Shown: positions 47,380 through 56,891 of the stretch, piece by piece | Layout of the letters: each line of letters starts with the position of its first letter | How positions within the stretch are numbered: the stretch's first letter is position 1 | Origin: Ensifer sp. Root278 | GTDB taxonomy: Bacteria; Pseudomonadota; Alphaproteobacteria; Rhizobiales; Rhizobiaceae | Reading direction: 5' to 3' | DNA length: 64,000 nucleotides | NCBI RefSeq assembly: GCF_001429285.1 | Contig: NZ_LMJJ01000023.1 | Coordinates: 1 to 64,000 of the forward strand | Position numbers and translations under genes: made by a program | Notes under the pieces: model-generated | The model's input: the letters and a program-made list of their open reading frames with translations, nothing else | Database searches by the model: none | What the model was told of the DNA's origin: nothing

Positions 47380-47483
47380 CTACAGCGCCGCGCGTCTTAT
47401 CGGACGCGCAAAGGTCGCTGTAGCGCTTTGAATTGCTGCATGTTTTTATCCCTTAATCGGCTACGATTAAGGGAAACATGCAG
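47380..47483. repeat. Palindromic intergenic element, copy 2
   Basis: About 104 bp, the second copy of the element at 46026, placed between the terminator and the ATPase gene. Here the second hairpin is longer, with CCCTTAATCG pairing with CGATTAAGGG inside CTGCATGTTT/AAACATGCAG. It ends 36 nt before the ATPase start. Confidence 0.85.
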
Positions 47484-47518
47484 AGGGGCGGCGGATGGCG
47501 AAGATAGGGAGGAGACCC

Positions 47519-49009
47519 ATGCTTCTGTCCATGCAGGGCATTTCCAAAGCATTCGCCGGAGTGCCGGCGCTGAAGTCCGCCTCGCTTGAAGTCGAAGCGG
47601 CGGAGGTCATGGCGCTCGTCGGCCAGAACGGCGCGGGCAAATCAACGCTGATCAAGATCCTGACTGGCGTCTATCGCCGGGACGAAGGCAGCATCACTTT
47701 CGACGGCCACGATGTCGACTTCGCAATGCCGGCAAAGGCGCAGGCAGCCGGCATCGCGACGATCTACCAGGAAATCAATCTCGCTCCGCAGCGGTCTGTG
47801 GCGGAGAACATCTACCTCTCCCGCGAGCCGAAACGTTTCGGGATGATCGACCATACGGCCATGCGGCGTGGTGCCGAGGCCGTGCTGAAGACTTTCAACC
47901 TTGCGATCGATGTCGACCGTCCCGTCGCACATTTTGATGCCGCGACACGGCAGATGGTGGCGATTGCTCGTGCTGTGACACAGAGCGCCCGCCTCGTCAT
48001 CATGGACGAGCCGACCTCCTCGCTCGACGAGCGCGAGGTCGCCATCCTCTTCGAGACGATCCGCACGCTAAAGCGCTCCGGCGTCGCCGTCATCTTCATC
48101 GGCCACCGGCTCGACGAACTCTATGAAATCTGTGACCGCGTGACGATCATGCGCGACGGGCAGACCGTGGCCAAAAGCCCGATGGCGGACATGCCGAAAA
48201 TGGCGCTGGTGCGTCACATGCTCGGCAAGGAGCTTGCCGCCTTCCAGGCGATCGCGCCCGAAGACATCGCGCTGGAACGGCCCGTCCGCCTCGAACTCGA
48301 CAAGGCCGGCGCGGGTGTGCGCGTGCGCGACGTCAGCCTTGCCGTACGTGAGGGCGAGATCTCGGGCCTTGCAGGCCTGCTCGGCTCCGGCCGCACAGAA
48401 ACGGCGCGCCTGATTTTCGGAGCCGACAAGATGGACCGCGGCGCGATCCGCATGCAAGGGCAGGATCGCACCTACCGCGAACCGGCGGATGCCATCGCCG
48501 ACGGCATCGGTCTCGTTTCCGAAGACCGCAAGATCGACGGCATCGTGCCCGACATGAGCATCCGCGAGAACATGACGCTGGCCCTGCTGCCGAAGCTCAA
48601 GAAGGCAGGCATCGTCGACCGCGCGCGGCAGGACGAGATCGTCAGCCGCTATATCCGCGCCCTCGGTGTCAAGTGCACCTCCCCCGATCAGCCGATCAAG
48701 GAGCTTTCCGGCGGCAACCAGCAAAAGGTGCTGCTCGCCCGCTGGCTTGCCACCGATCCGCGGGTGCTGATCGTCGACGAACCGACGCGCGGCATCGACA
48801 TCGGCGCCAAGTCGGAAATCCTGAAACTCTTGCGCAGCCTCGCCGACGAGGGGTTGAGCGTGCTGATGATCTCCTCCGAACTCGAGGAACTTCTCGCCGC
48901 CGCCGACCGCGTGACGGTGCTCAGCGACGGTATGTCCGTGGCGACCTTGCCGCGCAAGGATTTGAGCGAGACGGCGCTGCTTGCCGCCATGGCCCACCAG
49001 GAAGAATGA
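47519..49009 (+). CDS. Sugar ABC transporter ATPase with two nucleotide-binding domains (YtfR-like)
   Basis: A 496-aa duplicated ATPase of the ribose/galactose type. Domain 1 has Walker A GQNGAGKST and Walker B LVIMDEPTSSLD. Domain 2 has the degenerate loop GLLGSGRTE, the signature LSGGNQQKVLLARWL and VLIVDEPTRGID. The start at 47519 has GGGAGGAG upstream, better than the frame's earlier ATG at 47495. It energises the two permeases encoded downstream. Confidence 0.93.
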   Translation: MLLSMQGISKAFAGVPALKSASLEVEAAEVMALVGQNGAGKSTLIKILTGVYRRDEGSITFDGHDVDFAMPAKAQAAGIATIYQEINLAPQRSVAENIYLSREPKRFGMIDHTAMRRGAEAVLKTFNLAIDVDRPVAHFDAATRQMVAIARAVTQSARLVIMDEPTSSLDEREVAILFETIRTLKRSGVAVIFIGHRLDELYEICDRVTIMRDGQTVAKSPMADMPKMALVRHMLGKELAAFQAIAPEDIALERPVRLELDKAGAGVRVRDVSLAVREGEISGLAGLLGSGRTETARLIFGADKMDRGAIRMQGQDRTYREPADAIADGIGLVSEDRKIDGIVPDMSIRENMTLALLPKLKKAGIVDRARQDEIVSRYIRALGVKCTSPDQPIKELSGGNQQKVLLARWLATDPRVLIVDEPTRGIDIGAKSEILKLLRSLADEGLSVLMISSELEELLAAADRVTVLSDGMSVATLPRKDLSETALLAAMAHQEE

Positions 49010-49010
49010 C

Positions 49011-50021
49011 ATGACGACGATCGAGACCCCTGCCCCACAGCCATCGGGAGCCCTTTCGTCCGGCAGCCGGTTAATGACGTTGGCCGGCCGCTACGGCACC
49101 TTCGTCGCCTTCCTTGCGCTGATCCTCTTCAACGTTGCCGTCACGCCGAACTTCCTCTCCTTGCAGACGCTGAACGTGAACCTGACCCAGGTCGCCACCA
49201 TCGTCATCGTCGCGACCGGCATGACGCTCGTCATCGCCACCGGCGGCATCGACCTTTCCGTCGGCTCGCTGATGGCGATAGCCGGGGCGCTGGCACCAAT
49301 GATCTTCATGGGCCAGTTCTGGCAGGTCGAAAGCATGGGGTTCGCAGTGGCGCTGGCCTTCCTTCTGCCGGTCGTGGTCGCCGGCCTGTTCGGCCTGTTC
49401 AACGGGTTCCTCGTCACGCGCTTTTCGATCCAGCCGATCATCGCGACCCTCGTCCTTTTCATCGCCGGCCGTGGCATCGCCCAGGTGATGACCAACGGCA
49501 ATCTGCAGGTCTTCAAGAACGCGGGCTTCCAGTTCATCGCACTCGGCCGGATCGCCGGTATCCCGGCCCAGGTCTTACTGATGATCGTCATTGTCGCCGC
49601 CGCCTGGGCGATGATCCGCTACACCGTCATCGGCCGGCAGATCATCGCCGTCGGCGGCAACGAGAAGGCAGCCCGCCTGGCCGGCATACCGGTGAAGCGC
49701 GTCAAGCTCTTCGTCTACATGCTGAGCGGCGCGCTTGCCGGCGTGGCCGGCCTGATCGTGGTTGCGCGCAATTCCGCAAGCGACGCGAACCTCGTTGGCC
49801 TTGGCATGGAGCTCGATGCCATCGCTGCGGTCGCCGTCGGCGGCACGCTGCTGACCGGCGGGCGGGCCAATATCGTCGGTACTGTGCTCGGCGCCCTCGT
49901 CATTCAGCTTGTGCGCTACACGCTGCTTGCGAATGGCGTGCCGGACGCGGCCGCCCTCATCGTCAAGGCCGGGCTGATCATCACGGCCGTCTTCATCCAG
50001 CAACGCGCCGGCAGGCACTAG
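49011..50021 (+). CDS. Sugar ABC transporter permease (YtfT-like)
   Basis: A 336-aa BPD_transp_2-family permease with 8-10 helices. The hallmark ATGMTLVIATGGIDLSVGSL is followed by VTRFSIQPIIATL and the C-terminal GGTLLTGGRANIVGTVLGAL that meets the ATPase. It begins 1 nt after the ATPase stop. The next gene encodes a second, different permease, as in the YtfT/YjfF pair. Confidence 0.92.
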   Translation: MTTIETPAPQPSGALSSGSRLMTLAGRYGTFVAFLALILFNVAVTPNFLSLQTLNVNLTQVATIVIVATGMTLVIATGGIDLSVGSLMAIAGALAPMIFMGQFWQVESMGFAVALAFLLPVVVAGLFGLFNGFLVTRFSIQPIIATLVLFIAGRGIAQVMTNGNLQVFKNAGFQFIALGRIAGIPAQVLLMIVIVAAAWAMIRYTVIGRQIIAVGGNEKAARLAGIPVKRVKLFVYMLSGALAGVAGLIVVARNSASDANLVGLGMELDAIAAVAVGGTLLTGGRANIVGTVLGALVIQLVRYTLLANGVPDAAALIVKAGLIITAVFIQQRAGRH

Positions 50022-50032
50022 AGGCGACCCTG

Positions 50033-51016
50033 ATGCAACCGATCCTTCGCCTCTTCATGGTCAAGAACACCAGTGACCTCGCCCGGCTCGGCGTCATCCT
50101 CGCACTTGCCGGCCTCATTCTTTTCGGGGCGCTGCGCTACGACAACTTCCTGTCGCCCTACAACATCCTGAGTTTCCTTCGCTACAACTCGATGTTCGCG
50201 CTGATTGCACTTGGCATGGCCTTCGTCATCATCACCGGCGGCATCGATCTCTCGGTCGGCGGCACCGCGGCGATGGCGAGCGTGGTGGCGGCGCTGCTCT
50301 CGCCCTATCATTGGGCGGCCGGGCTTGTGGGCGGCATGGCGGCCGGTCTCGCCGTCGGCGCGCTCAACGGCTTCATCATCACCAAGATGCGCATTCAGCC
50401 CTTCATCGCCACGCTTGCGACCATGCTGGCCGCCTACGGCACCGGCCTGCTGATGGCCAACAACCAGTCGGTTTCCGTTTCCTACGACACCGGCTTCACC
50501 GTGATCGGCCAGGACGACTTCCTCGGCTTCCCGATCCCCGCCTGGATCGCGCTTGCGGCCTATGTCCTCGGTTGGATCGTGCTCGAAAAACTGCCGATTG
50601 GCCGGCATATCCTGGCAATCGGCGACGGTGAGGCGACGGCCGGCCTGATGGGCCTGAAAGTCGAACGCGCGCTCACCGGCGTCTATCTCGCCTCGGGCAC
50701 ACTCGCCGGTCTTGCCGGCGTCATCCTCGCCTCGCAGTTCGGCGCGGGCCAACCGACCGAAGGCGTGGGCTGGGAGCTCTTCGCCATCGCCTCCGTCGTC
50801 GTCGGCGGCACGCTGCTGTCAGGCGGTTCGGGCTCGGTCGGAGCAACGCTGGCCGGCGCTTTGCTGCTCGCCATGGTGTTCAACATCCTGAACTTCGAAA
50901 ACGGTCTCGGCTGGATATCGCTCTCCGCCTACTGGCAATCGGTCATCCGCGGCGCCTTCCTGCTCGTCGTAGTCGTGCTTCAGGCCAAGCTGATGGCACG
51001 GCACCGGAGTGCCTAG
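50033..51016 (+). CDS. Sugar ABC transporter permease (YjfF-like)
   Basis: A 327-aa second BPD_transp_2-family permease with the same hallmarks (AFVIITGGIDLSVGGTAAMA, ITKMRIQPFIATLATML, GGTLLSGGSGSVGATLAGAL). It follows the first permease by 11 nt. The heterodimeric channel matches galactofuranose-type transporters. It is the last gene of the operon; no sugar kinase or isomerase gene follows, so catabolic genes lie elsewhere. Confidence 0.92.
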   Translation: MQPILRLFMVKNTSDLARLGVILALAGLILFGALRYDNFLSPYNILSFLRYNSMFALIALGMAFVIITGGIDLSVGGTAAMASVVAALLSPYHWAAGLVGGMAAGLAVGALNGFIITKMRIQPFIATLATMLAAYGTGLLMANNQSVSVSYDTGFTVIGQDDFLGFPIPAWIALAAYVLGWIVLEKLPIGRHILAIGDGEATAGLMGLKVERALTGVYLASGTLAGLAGVILASQFGAGQPTEGVGWELFAIASVVVGGTLLSGGSGSVGATLAGALLLAMVFNILNFENGLGWISLSAYWQSVIRGAFLLVVVVLQAKLMARHRSA

Positions 51017-51192
51017 ACCGGCGACCAGAACCTGTTCGACAACACGGCTCGGCGGCTTCCGCCCAGCTTGCCCCGGCCCAGGAAGGAGCGAAGGGCTTGG
51101 ACGTCCCGATCGCCGGGACGGTTGACTATCGCGCGTCCAGCCTTTCTGAATGCCTCTCGTCAAAGTGGAAATGACTGCATCGGACCACCTGC

Positions 51193-52677
51193 ATGAATGA
51201 GATACGTCACCCGAATGAAACGACCGCGACGGCGGCCTCTCTCTCGGAGCCGGAGAAGAACGTCATCATCGGGGGAGTCCTTCTCGCGATGCTTCTGGCC
51301 GCACTCGACCAGACGATCGTGGCGCCCGCCATGCCTACGATCGGCAAGGCCCTCGGACACAGCGACTATCTGCCCTGGGTCGTGACGGCCTATCTCCTGA
51401 CCGCGACGGCCATGGCGCCTCTTTATGGCAAGATCTCCGATATTCACGGGCGACGGCCGACGATCTTCGCTGCCGTAATCATCTTCCTTGCGGGGTCGCT
51501 GATAAGCGCGCTGGCGCCGAACATGCTGACGCTGATCATCGGCCGTGCGGTTCAGGGCCTGGGCGGCGGCGGTCTCTTCGCCCTCTCGCAAACGGTGATC
51601 GGCGACCTCGTTCCTCCACGCGAGCGCGCACGCTACGCCGCCTGGATATCCGGAACATGGGCGGTGGCAAGCATCGCCGGGCCGCTGCTGGGTGGCACCT
51701 TCGCCGAGCATCTCCACTGGTCATTGATTTTCTGGATCAACATCCCGCTCGGCCTTGCGGCCCTGGCGATCATCAGCAATCCGTTGAAGAAACTGCCTGT
51801 TATAACCAGGGCGCACCGGATCGATGGAGCAGGTGCCACATTGCTCGTCGCCGCAACTGCGCTTCTGCTGCTGGCGCTGAATTGGGGCGGCAGCCGCTAT
51901 GCATGGATTTCGCCGGCGATCGCCGGTTTGCTCGGCTGTTCGGCGCTTCTCTGGGGTGCGTTCGCCTTGCGCCTCCGGCGCGTGACCGAGCCTCTGATTT
52001 CGCTCGAAGTGCTCAGCAATCCGATCGTGCGTTATGGAACCCTGGCGATGTTTCTGGCGCAGGGTGCCAATGTCGGCCTTTCGGTCTATCTGCCGGTCTA
52101 CGCGCAGTCGTTCCATGGCCTCTCCGCCGGTGGCTCGGGGCTGATCATGCTCGGCCTGTTGCTCGGCACCGTATTCGGAGCAACGACCAGCGCGCGGACG
52201 ATACCGCGCCTCGTCCACTACAAGCGAATGGCGCTCGTCGGCAGCATCCTCAGCTTCCTCTGCCTGGCGGCGCTCGCCGCTCTCGCCGGGCGAACAAACC
52301 TATCGGTGCTGGTGCTATTGACCTCGGGCGCAGGCTTCGGCTCCGGCATGACGTTTCCGGTCGCGACCATTTCCGTGCAAAACGCCGTCGACCAGGCGCA
52401 TCTCGGCGTTGCAACCGGCGTCCTGACCTTCGTGCGATCGCTCGGCGGCGCCCTTGGTGTCGCGATCCTCGGGGCGATCGCGCTCGGCAATGGCCTGCCG
52501 CTGGGTGGTGAAGCCATTCAGGCAATCAGTGCAACGACCGCCTCGGCACTGCCATTCGCCTATATTTTCGCCGCTTGCACCGCGGCGATGGTGCTGTCGC
52601 TCGCGATGTTCCATCTGATGCCGGAAAAGCCGCTGCGCGGCCGCGCCGAAACAGAGATACCCGCCGCCATCGATTAG
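51193..52677 (+). CDS. MFS multidrug exporter, DHA2 (14-helix) family
   Basis: A 494-aa major-facilitator protein of the EmrB/QacA group, expected to export lipophilic compounds by proton antiport. Seen are LAALDQTIVAPAMPTIGKAL with the helix-1 acidic residue (motif D1), the loop motif APLYGKISDIHGRRP, and GRAVQGLGGGGLFALSQ. About 14 helices fit the length. It stands alone, with no membrane-fusion (EmrA) partner or regulator beside it, and ends at a bidirectional terminator. Confidence 0.9.
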   Translation: MNEIRHPNETTATAASLSEPEKNVIIGGVLLAMLLAALDQTIVAPAMPTIGKALGHSDYLPWVVTAYLLTATAMAPLYGKISDIHGRRPTIFAAVIIFLAGSLISALAPNMLTLIIGRAVQGLGGGGLFALSQTVIGDLVPPRERARYAAWISGTWAVASIAGPLLGGTFAEHLHWSLIFWINIPLGLAALAIISNPLKKLPVITRAHRIDGAGATLLVAATALLLLALNWGGSRYAWISPAIAGLLGCSALLWGAFALRLRRVTEPLISLEVLSNPIVRYGTLAMFLAQGANVGLSVYLPVYAQSFHGLSAGGSGLIMLGLLLGTVFGATTSARTIPRLVHYKRMALVGSILSFLCLAALAALAGRTNLSVLVLLTSGAGFGSGMTFPVATISVQNAVDQAHLGVATGVLTFVRSLGGALGVAILGAIALGNGLPLGGEAIQAISATTASALPFAYIFAACTAAMVLSLAMFHLMPEKPLRGRAETEIPAAID

Positions 52678-52752
52678 TGGCACCGCAGAAAGCGCGCGGG
52701 CGTTTACCAATCGGTGAGACAGGGCCCGTTTTCAGATCGCCCGATGACAGAG

Positions 52753-52785
52753 CGAAGGCGCCCCGGAGTTGCCGCGGCGCCTTCG
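52753..52785. terminator. Bidirectional terminator between MFS and cyclase genes
   Basis: CGAAGGCGCC (52753-52762) and GGCGCCTTCG (52776-52785) form a perfect 10-bp stem with a 13-nt loop; TCGTTTG follows on the plus strand. It lies between two convergent genes, 76 nt after the MFS stop and 55 nt before the cyclase stop. Confidence 0.8.
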
Positions 52786-52839
52786 TCGTTTGATCGTTCG
52801 GCTGGCTCTTCCTCTCAAGCAAGAGCTTTCAGGAAAAGA

Positions 52840-53826
52840 CTAGCGCAGCGGGAAGGCGACGGGGCGGATCGGTGCGGCATCGGCCCCGCGGAACTTGAGC
52901 GACGCGCCGACAAAGGCGAACTCGTAAATCCGGTCCTTCGACAACTCTTCGAGATTGATGAGCTCGATGATCGGCGCGCCCTGTTGGGCCAGTAGATAGG
53001 TGTGGACCGGGATGTAGTTGTTTTCGGTTTCTGCCGGAAACGCTTCGAAGCTCAGGTTGTCGGCACCGACGACCATGGCGCCGCCGTCTTCGACCAGGAA
53101 CTTCGCCGCATCGATGCTCAGCCCGGGCGGGTTGCTCATATAGGCGGACTTGTCTTCGTAGTGCTGCATGCGCCCCGTGCGGATCAGCGCCACGTCGCCT
53201 TGCTGGAGCTTGACGCCCTGGCTGTCGAGCGCCTCCTGCAGGTCCTTGCGGGTGATGCGGTAGTTCTCCGGCAGCATCTGCATGCCCTTCGCCGCCGCGA
53301 CATCGATCAGGACGCCGCGCGCAACGATCGGCGGCAGTTTCTCCGCGCCGGTGACGGTCCAGCCCTGGTCTCCCAGGTGATCGGCTGCCGCATAACCGTT
53401 CCATATCTTGCCGTTCAGGCCGAAGTGGTTCAGCGCATCGATATGCGTGCCCATATGCGCGTACATCGAAACGGCCGAACCGGAGTAACTGACGTGCTGG
53501 TTCATCTCCTTGCCGACTTTCATCGGGTCAGAAACCGTTGTGCCGTGCGGCGTGTGTGTCATCCACATCTGGTATGGCGGGTCGCCGGCCGCCTCCCAGC
53601 TTGGCATGCCGATGAAATACTCCACCGCGAGGTCGTAGGACTTGGCACCCTCGATACGCGACAGGATCGCAGCGCGCGAGGTGGGCGTAATCAGGTTGAG
53701 GCGCCCGATCTCGTCCTTCGGCCCCCAGGGGCTCTTGCCGACCTCCTGCGCGAAGGCCGCGCTCCCCAGCAATCCGGCCACGAGAGAGACCGCCACTGTG
53801 CGGCTGAACGTTGCGGTGTTGAACAT
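52840..53826 (-). CDS. Secreted cyclase-family (kynurenine-formamidase-like) hydrolase
   Basis: A 328-aa protein of the metal-dependent cyclase family with the active-site motif HMGTHID (HxGTHxD), followed by DALNHFGLNGKIWNGY. An N-terminal signal peptide (VAVSLVAGLLGSAAFA, cleavage before QEV) makes it periplasmic, unlike cytosolic KynB, and it is longer than KynB. AAGGAG 6 nt before the ATG at 53826 fixes the start. It is divergent from a LysR gene that probably controls it. The substrate is unknown, possibly an amide or lactone. Confidence 0.87.
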   Translation of the reverse strand: MFNTATFSRTVAVSLVAGLLGSAAFAQEVGKSPWGPKDEIGRLNLITPTSRAAILSRIEGAKSYDLAVEYFIGMPSWEAAGDPPYQMWMTHTPHGTTVSDPMKVGKEMNQHVSYSGSAVSMYAHMGTHIDALNHFGLNGKIWNGYAAADHLGDQGWTVTGAEKLPPIVARGVLIDVAAAKGMQMLPENYRITRKDLQEALDSQGVKLQQGDVALIRTGRMQHYEDKSAYMSNPPGLSIDAAKFLVEDGGAMVVGADNLSFEAFPAETENNYIPVHTYLLAQQGAPIIELINLEELSKDRIYEFAFVGASLKFRGADAAPIRPVAFPLR

Positions 53827-53941
53827 GGTGAACTCCTTTTTCTGCATTGCCTGAACATCAGGAAGCTGAGCTCACTTTATTGCTGGCGGCATCGCGAATA
53901 ATCAGCGATATGGAGAATAGATATTTTACTCTGGAGAAATT

Positions 53942-54838
53942 ATGGATCTGCTGGCGGCCATGCGGGCGTTTCGGCGCGTCGTCGAGCTTCAAAGCTTCAA
54001 CAGGGCGGCCGAAGAGCTCAGACAATCGAATGCGTCGATCAGCAAGCAGATCCGGCAACTCGAGCAACGCCTCGGCACCGTGCTCATTCTGCGCACCACC
54101 CGGCGCATGAGCCTCTCGGAGACCGGGCGTGGTTATTTCGCCGAGTGCTGCAGGCTCCTCGACGAACTCGACCAGTTGGAGCGTTCGACATCGGGCGAGG
54201 CCGGAGAGATCAATAGCCGGCTGCGGATCAACGCCCCCCTCTCCTTCGGGCTGACGGTCCTTGCGCCGATGCTCGCCCGCTTCATGGCGCTGCATCCGCA
54301 GTTGAAGGTCGACATGACGCTCGACGATCATGTACTCGACGTCGTCTCGGAGGGGTTCGATGTCTCGATCCGCGTGCGCGCAGCACTTGCGGATTCATCA
54401 CTGATTGCCAAGCGGCTCGGCGAGGTCGAACAAATCATCTGCGCCGCGCCCGCCTATCTGTCGGCCAGGGGTACGCCGGCAAGCGTGAGCGAGCTCAAGA
54501 ACCACGATTGCCTCAGCTACCGGCTCGCCGACCAGCCGGGAAGCTGGATCGTGGAAGGTCCCGACGGCGGGTCGAGCATCGAACTGCCAGCACGCTTCGT
54601 CGTCGACAACAGCCTGATGCTGAGCGAGATGGTCCAGGCCGGCATCGGTATCGGCGCCTTGCCATCCTTCATCGCCAACCCGCTGCTCGCCCAAGGCAAG
54701 CTCGTGCGGATTCTGCCGCAACACAAACTTGCTGAGCGCGGCATCTATATCGTCTATCCAACCAATCGATTGCTGCTGCCGAAGGTAAGGGCGTTTGCCG
54801 ATTTCTTCGCCGGCGAGATCCGGCTGGCCGGGTTCTAG
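53942..54838 (+). CDS. LysR-family transcriptional regulator
   Basis: A 298-aa LysR regulator of the common AaeR/DsdC-like branch. The N-terminal helix-turn-helix reads FRRVVELQSFNRAAEELRQS, and the effector domain contains LRINAPLSFGLTVLAPMLAR. GGAGAAATT precedes the ATG. It is divergent from the secreted cyclase gene over 115 AT-rich nt, the standard arrangement for a LysR regulator and its target. Confidence 0.9.
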   Translation: MDLLAAMRAFRRVVELQSFNRAAEELRQSNASISKQIRQLEQRLGTVLILRTTRRMSLSETGRGYFAECCRLLDELDQLERSTSGEAGEINSRLRINAPLSFGLTVLAPMLARFMALHPQLKVDMTLDDHVLDVVSEGFDVSIRVRAALADSSLIAKRLGEVEQIICAAPAYLSARGTPASVSELKNHDCLSYRLADQPGSWIVEGPDGGSSIELPARFVVDNSLMLSEMVQAGIGIGALPSFIANPLLAQGKLVRILPQHKLAERGIYIVYPTNRLLLPKVRAFADFFAGEIRLAGF

Positions 54839-55019
54839 GGCGGAAGGTCGCCGGCCCACACGCCCCCATCGCGCCGCCCGAATGAATACCGTCACAGTTG
54901 TTACTCCCGCCATTTGATCCGCGGTGCCAAACTACCCTCGATGACGGCACGATAACCTGCATCCCGGCGCTCCGGCCCGCGCGACGCAGGCTTCGTCTAA
55001 AACGAGGAGATTGAAAGCC

Positions 55020-55814
55020 ATGACCAAGACAGTCGAGAATGGGCAGGCAACCGACCAGCCAGCCATGCAGAAGCCGCAGGTGGTCTCGCAACAGGCCTGG
55101 GAAGAGGCACGCCAGAACCTGCTCGTCAGGGAGAAAGCACACACGCATGCTCGCGATGCGCTTGCTGCGGAGCGCCGGCGCATGCCGTGGATGGCGGTCA
55201 CGAAGGAATATGTCTTCGAGGGCCCCGAGGGCAAGGAAAGCTTGCTTGACCTCTTTGCCGGCCGGCATCAGTTGATCGTCTACCGCGCCTTCTACGAGCC
55301 GGGCGTCTATGGCTGGCCCGAGCATGCCTGCCGCGGCTGCTCCATGGTCGCCGACCAGGTTGCCCACCTTGCCCATCTCAACGCCCGTGACACCACTCTG
55401 GTCTTCGCGTCGCGGGCGCCGCAGGCCGATATTGCCAGGCTGAAGGCGCGCATGGGCTGGACGATGCCCTGGTATACCATCACCGACAGCTTCGACCTCG
55501 ATTTCGGCGTCGACGAGTGGCACGGCCACAACGTGTTCTTCCGCGACGGCGATCGGCTGTTTCGTACCTACTTCATCAACAACCGCGGTGACGAGCAGAT
55601 GGGCGGCACCTGGAACTATCTCGACATCACCCCGCTCGGCCGACAGGAAGTCTGGGAGGACTCTCCCGAAGGCTATCCCCAGACGCCGACCTACAAGTGG
55701 TGGAACTGGAACGACAGCTATGTCGAAGGCGCCGCTCCCGATCGGCGCTGGGTCGAGGTCTCGGACGCGGGCGAGGCAGCGATGCGAAACCAGGACGCGG
55801 GCTCGGTGCGATGA
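55020..55814 (+). CDS. DUF899 thioredoxin-like protein
   Basis: A 264-aa protein of the DUF899 family, which has a thioredoxin-like fold related to peroxiredoxins. Typical family stretches are LLVREKAHTHARDALAAERR and YGWPEHACRGCSMVADQVAH, where the pair CRGC is a potential redox centre, then ITDSFDLDFGVDEWHGHNVF. GAGGAG precedes the ATG. Its stop overlaps the next gene (ATGA). Function in the family is not established; the motif suggests redox chemistry in the cytosol. Confidence 0.83.
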   Translation: MTKTVENGQATDQPAMQKPQVVSQQAWEEARQNLLVREKAHTHARDALAAERRRMPWMAVTKEYVFEGPEGKESLLDLFAGRHQLIVYRAFYEPGVYGWPEHACRGCSMVADQVAHLAHLNARDTTLVFASRAPQADIARLKARMGWTMPWYTITDSFDLDFGVDEWHGHNVFFRDGDRLFRTYFINNRGDEQMGGTWNYLDITPLGRQEVWEDSPEGYPQTPTYKWWNWNDSYVEGAAPDRRWVEVSDAGEAAMRNQDAGSVR

Positions 55815-56080
55815 GCGCGAGCCTCTCTGCGAGCGCGCGGGAGGTCCACCGGACGGCAGCACGGAGGGCGGCCGATGGGCTCGCCCTCGCAGCGTCGCCG
55901 ACCTTCGCGCTCATGGCGATTTCGACCGGCGCATGGGGCGCCGACGTCGGGCAGATGTTATGTGCCGGCGAGCAGGGACTGCAGTTCGGCGGGATGACCG
56001 TGATGTACATCTTCATGAGCGTCTTCCACCTGACCCCATGGTTACGGCTTCTCCAAACCGGCAAGCGCGAAGCAGCCTAG
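55811..56080 (+). CDS. Small membrane protein coupled to the DUF899 gene
   Basis: An 89-aa protein starting in the ATGA overlap with the DUF899 gene, so the two are translated together. It has two hydrophobic segments (GLALAASPTFALMAISTG and FGGMTVMYIFMSVFHLTPWL) and a single cysteine (QMLCAGEQG). No family is recognised. The tight coupling suggests it works with the DUF899 protein, for example as its membrane electron or substrate partner; that is inference. Confidence 0.65.
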   Translation: MSASLSASAREVHRTAARRAADGLALAASPTFALMAISTGAWGADVGQMLCAGEQGLQFGGMTVMYIFMSVFHLTPWLRLLQTGKREAA

Positions 56081-56382
56081 AGGAGGCCGGTCGACATATC
56101 CCCCGGACAAGGCATCTCATCGGCCCTACTTGAAGGCGAAGTGGGGCCAATGTTGCAGACACTCAAAAGGTGTGGAAACGACCGGGACCATATGTCCCTG
56201 ATATCGGCGAATGGGCATGCTGTTGATTCTGAGAGGTCGTGACCTCTTTGGATTGAAGCGGGGAACGGCTTCCGCAAAGCAGATCCGGCCGCCCACCAAC
56301 AGCATTGTCTGTAATGGCTGCCGCTTAATGCCGCGCGAAAACGGTTCCGATAGCAGTATTTGATCGAATCGGGATAACGAAC
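56081..56382. other. Intergenic region without a supported gene
   Basis: About 300 nt with no frame I trust. Two short palindromes are visible, GGGACCATATGTCCC near 56191 and GAGGTCGTGACCTC near 56232; they could be protein sites or weak hairpins. The promoter of the following gene is probably in the right part. Confidence 0.4.
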
Positions 56383-56736
56383 TTGAGTGTTGCAACACCT
56401 CAGCCGACGCCAACACGTTTCAAGCTGCGCCTGGTGCCATCGCTGGTCGGCGCCCTCCTCTGCGCCGCCGCCCTTGCGTCGTCGCTATACTATCTGGTTG
56501 GTCCCCAAAACATTTCCTCGGAAGTGGCGGCGATCGATCCGTCAGGGGCTCCGACAGGAGCAGGCGCTTCCCCGAACCAGCCGAGCTTCGAGATCCTTTA
56601 CAGCAACGGTGATCAGGGTCTGATGGTTTACGAGGGCTACGTCTATGTCGTGCGACTCGGCGACAAGTTGCCGAACGGCCGTCGCATGATCGGTTTCCAA
56701 AAACGGGACGGAAACTGGAACGCGGTGACGCTTTGA
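56383..56736 (+). CDS. Single-helix anchored protein with GspC/PilP-like C-terminus
   Basis: A 117-aa protein with a basic N-terminus, one membrane helix at residues 18-40 (LVPSLVGALLCAAALASSLY) and a small periplasmic domain. The domain ends VYVVRLGDKLPNGRRMIGFQ and a final NWNAVTL, a pattern that reminds me of the homology region of secretion-system clamp proteins (GspC, PilP), without firm support. The start is TTG at 56383 with a weak ribosome site. Next downstream is an orphan SpoA-domain gene, which strengthens the secretion-apparatus impression. Confidence 0.6.
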   Translation: MSVATPQPTPTRFKLRLVPSLVGALLCAAALASSLYYLVGPQNISSEVAAIDPSGAPTGAGASPNQPSFEILYSNGDQGLMVYEGYVYVVRLGDKLPNGRRMIGFQKRDGNWNAVTL

Positions 56737-56891
56737 GGCCTTCTGCTGGCCGCGCGTTGTGGATGTTAACTGTTTGTTAACGCTCGCTTGCGAGGCAGGA
56801 GGAACCCCCATTTAGCCACGGTTGCCACCCAGGGCGAACTGGCGCAACTCTTTGTTAAAGAGTCGTGAATCAGTGCTTTGGATGGTGCAGA

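Noticed and set aside
56126-56416. A 96-codon minus-strand frame in the gap after the DUF899 pair
   Set aside because: No ribosome site, no recognisable domain, and it overlaps the start of the next gene antisense.
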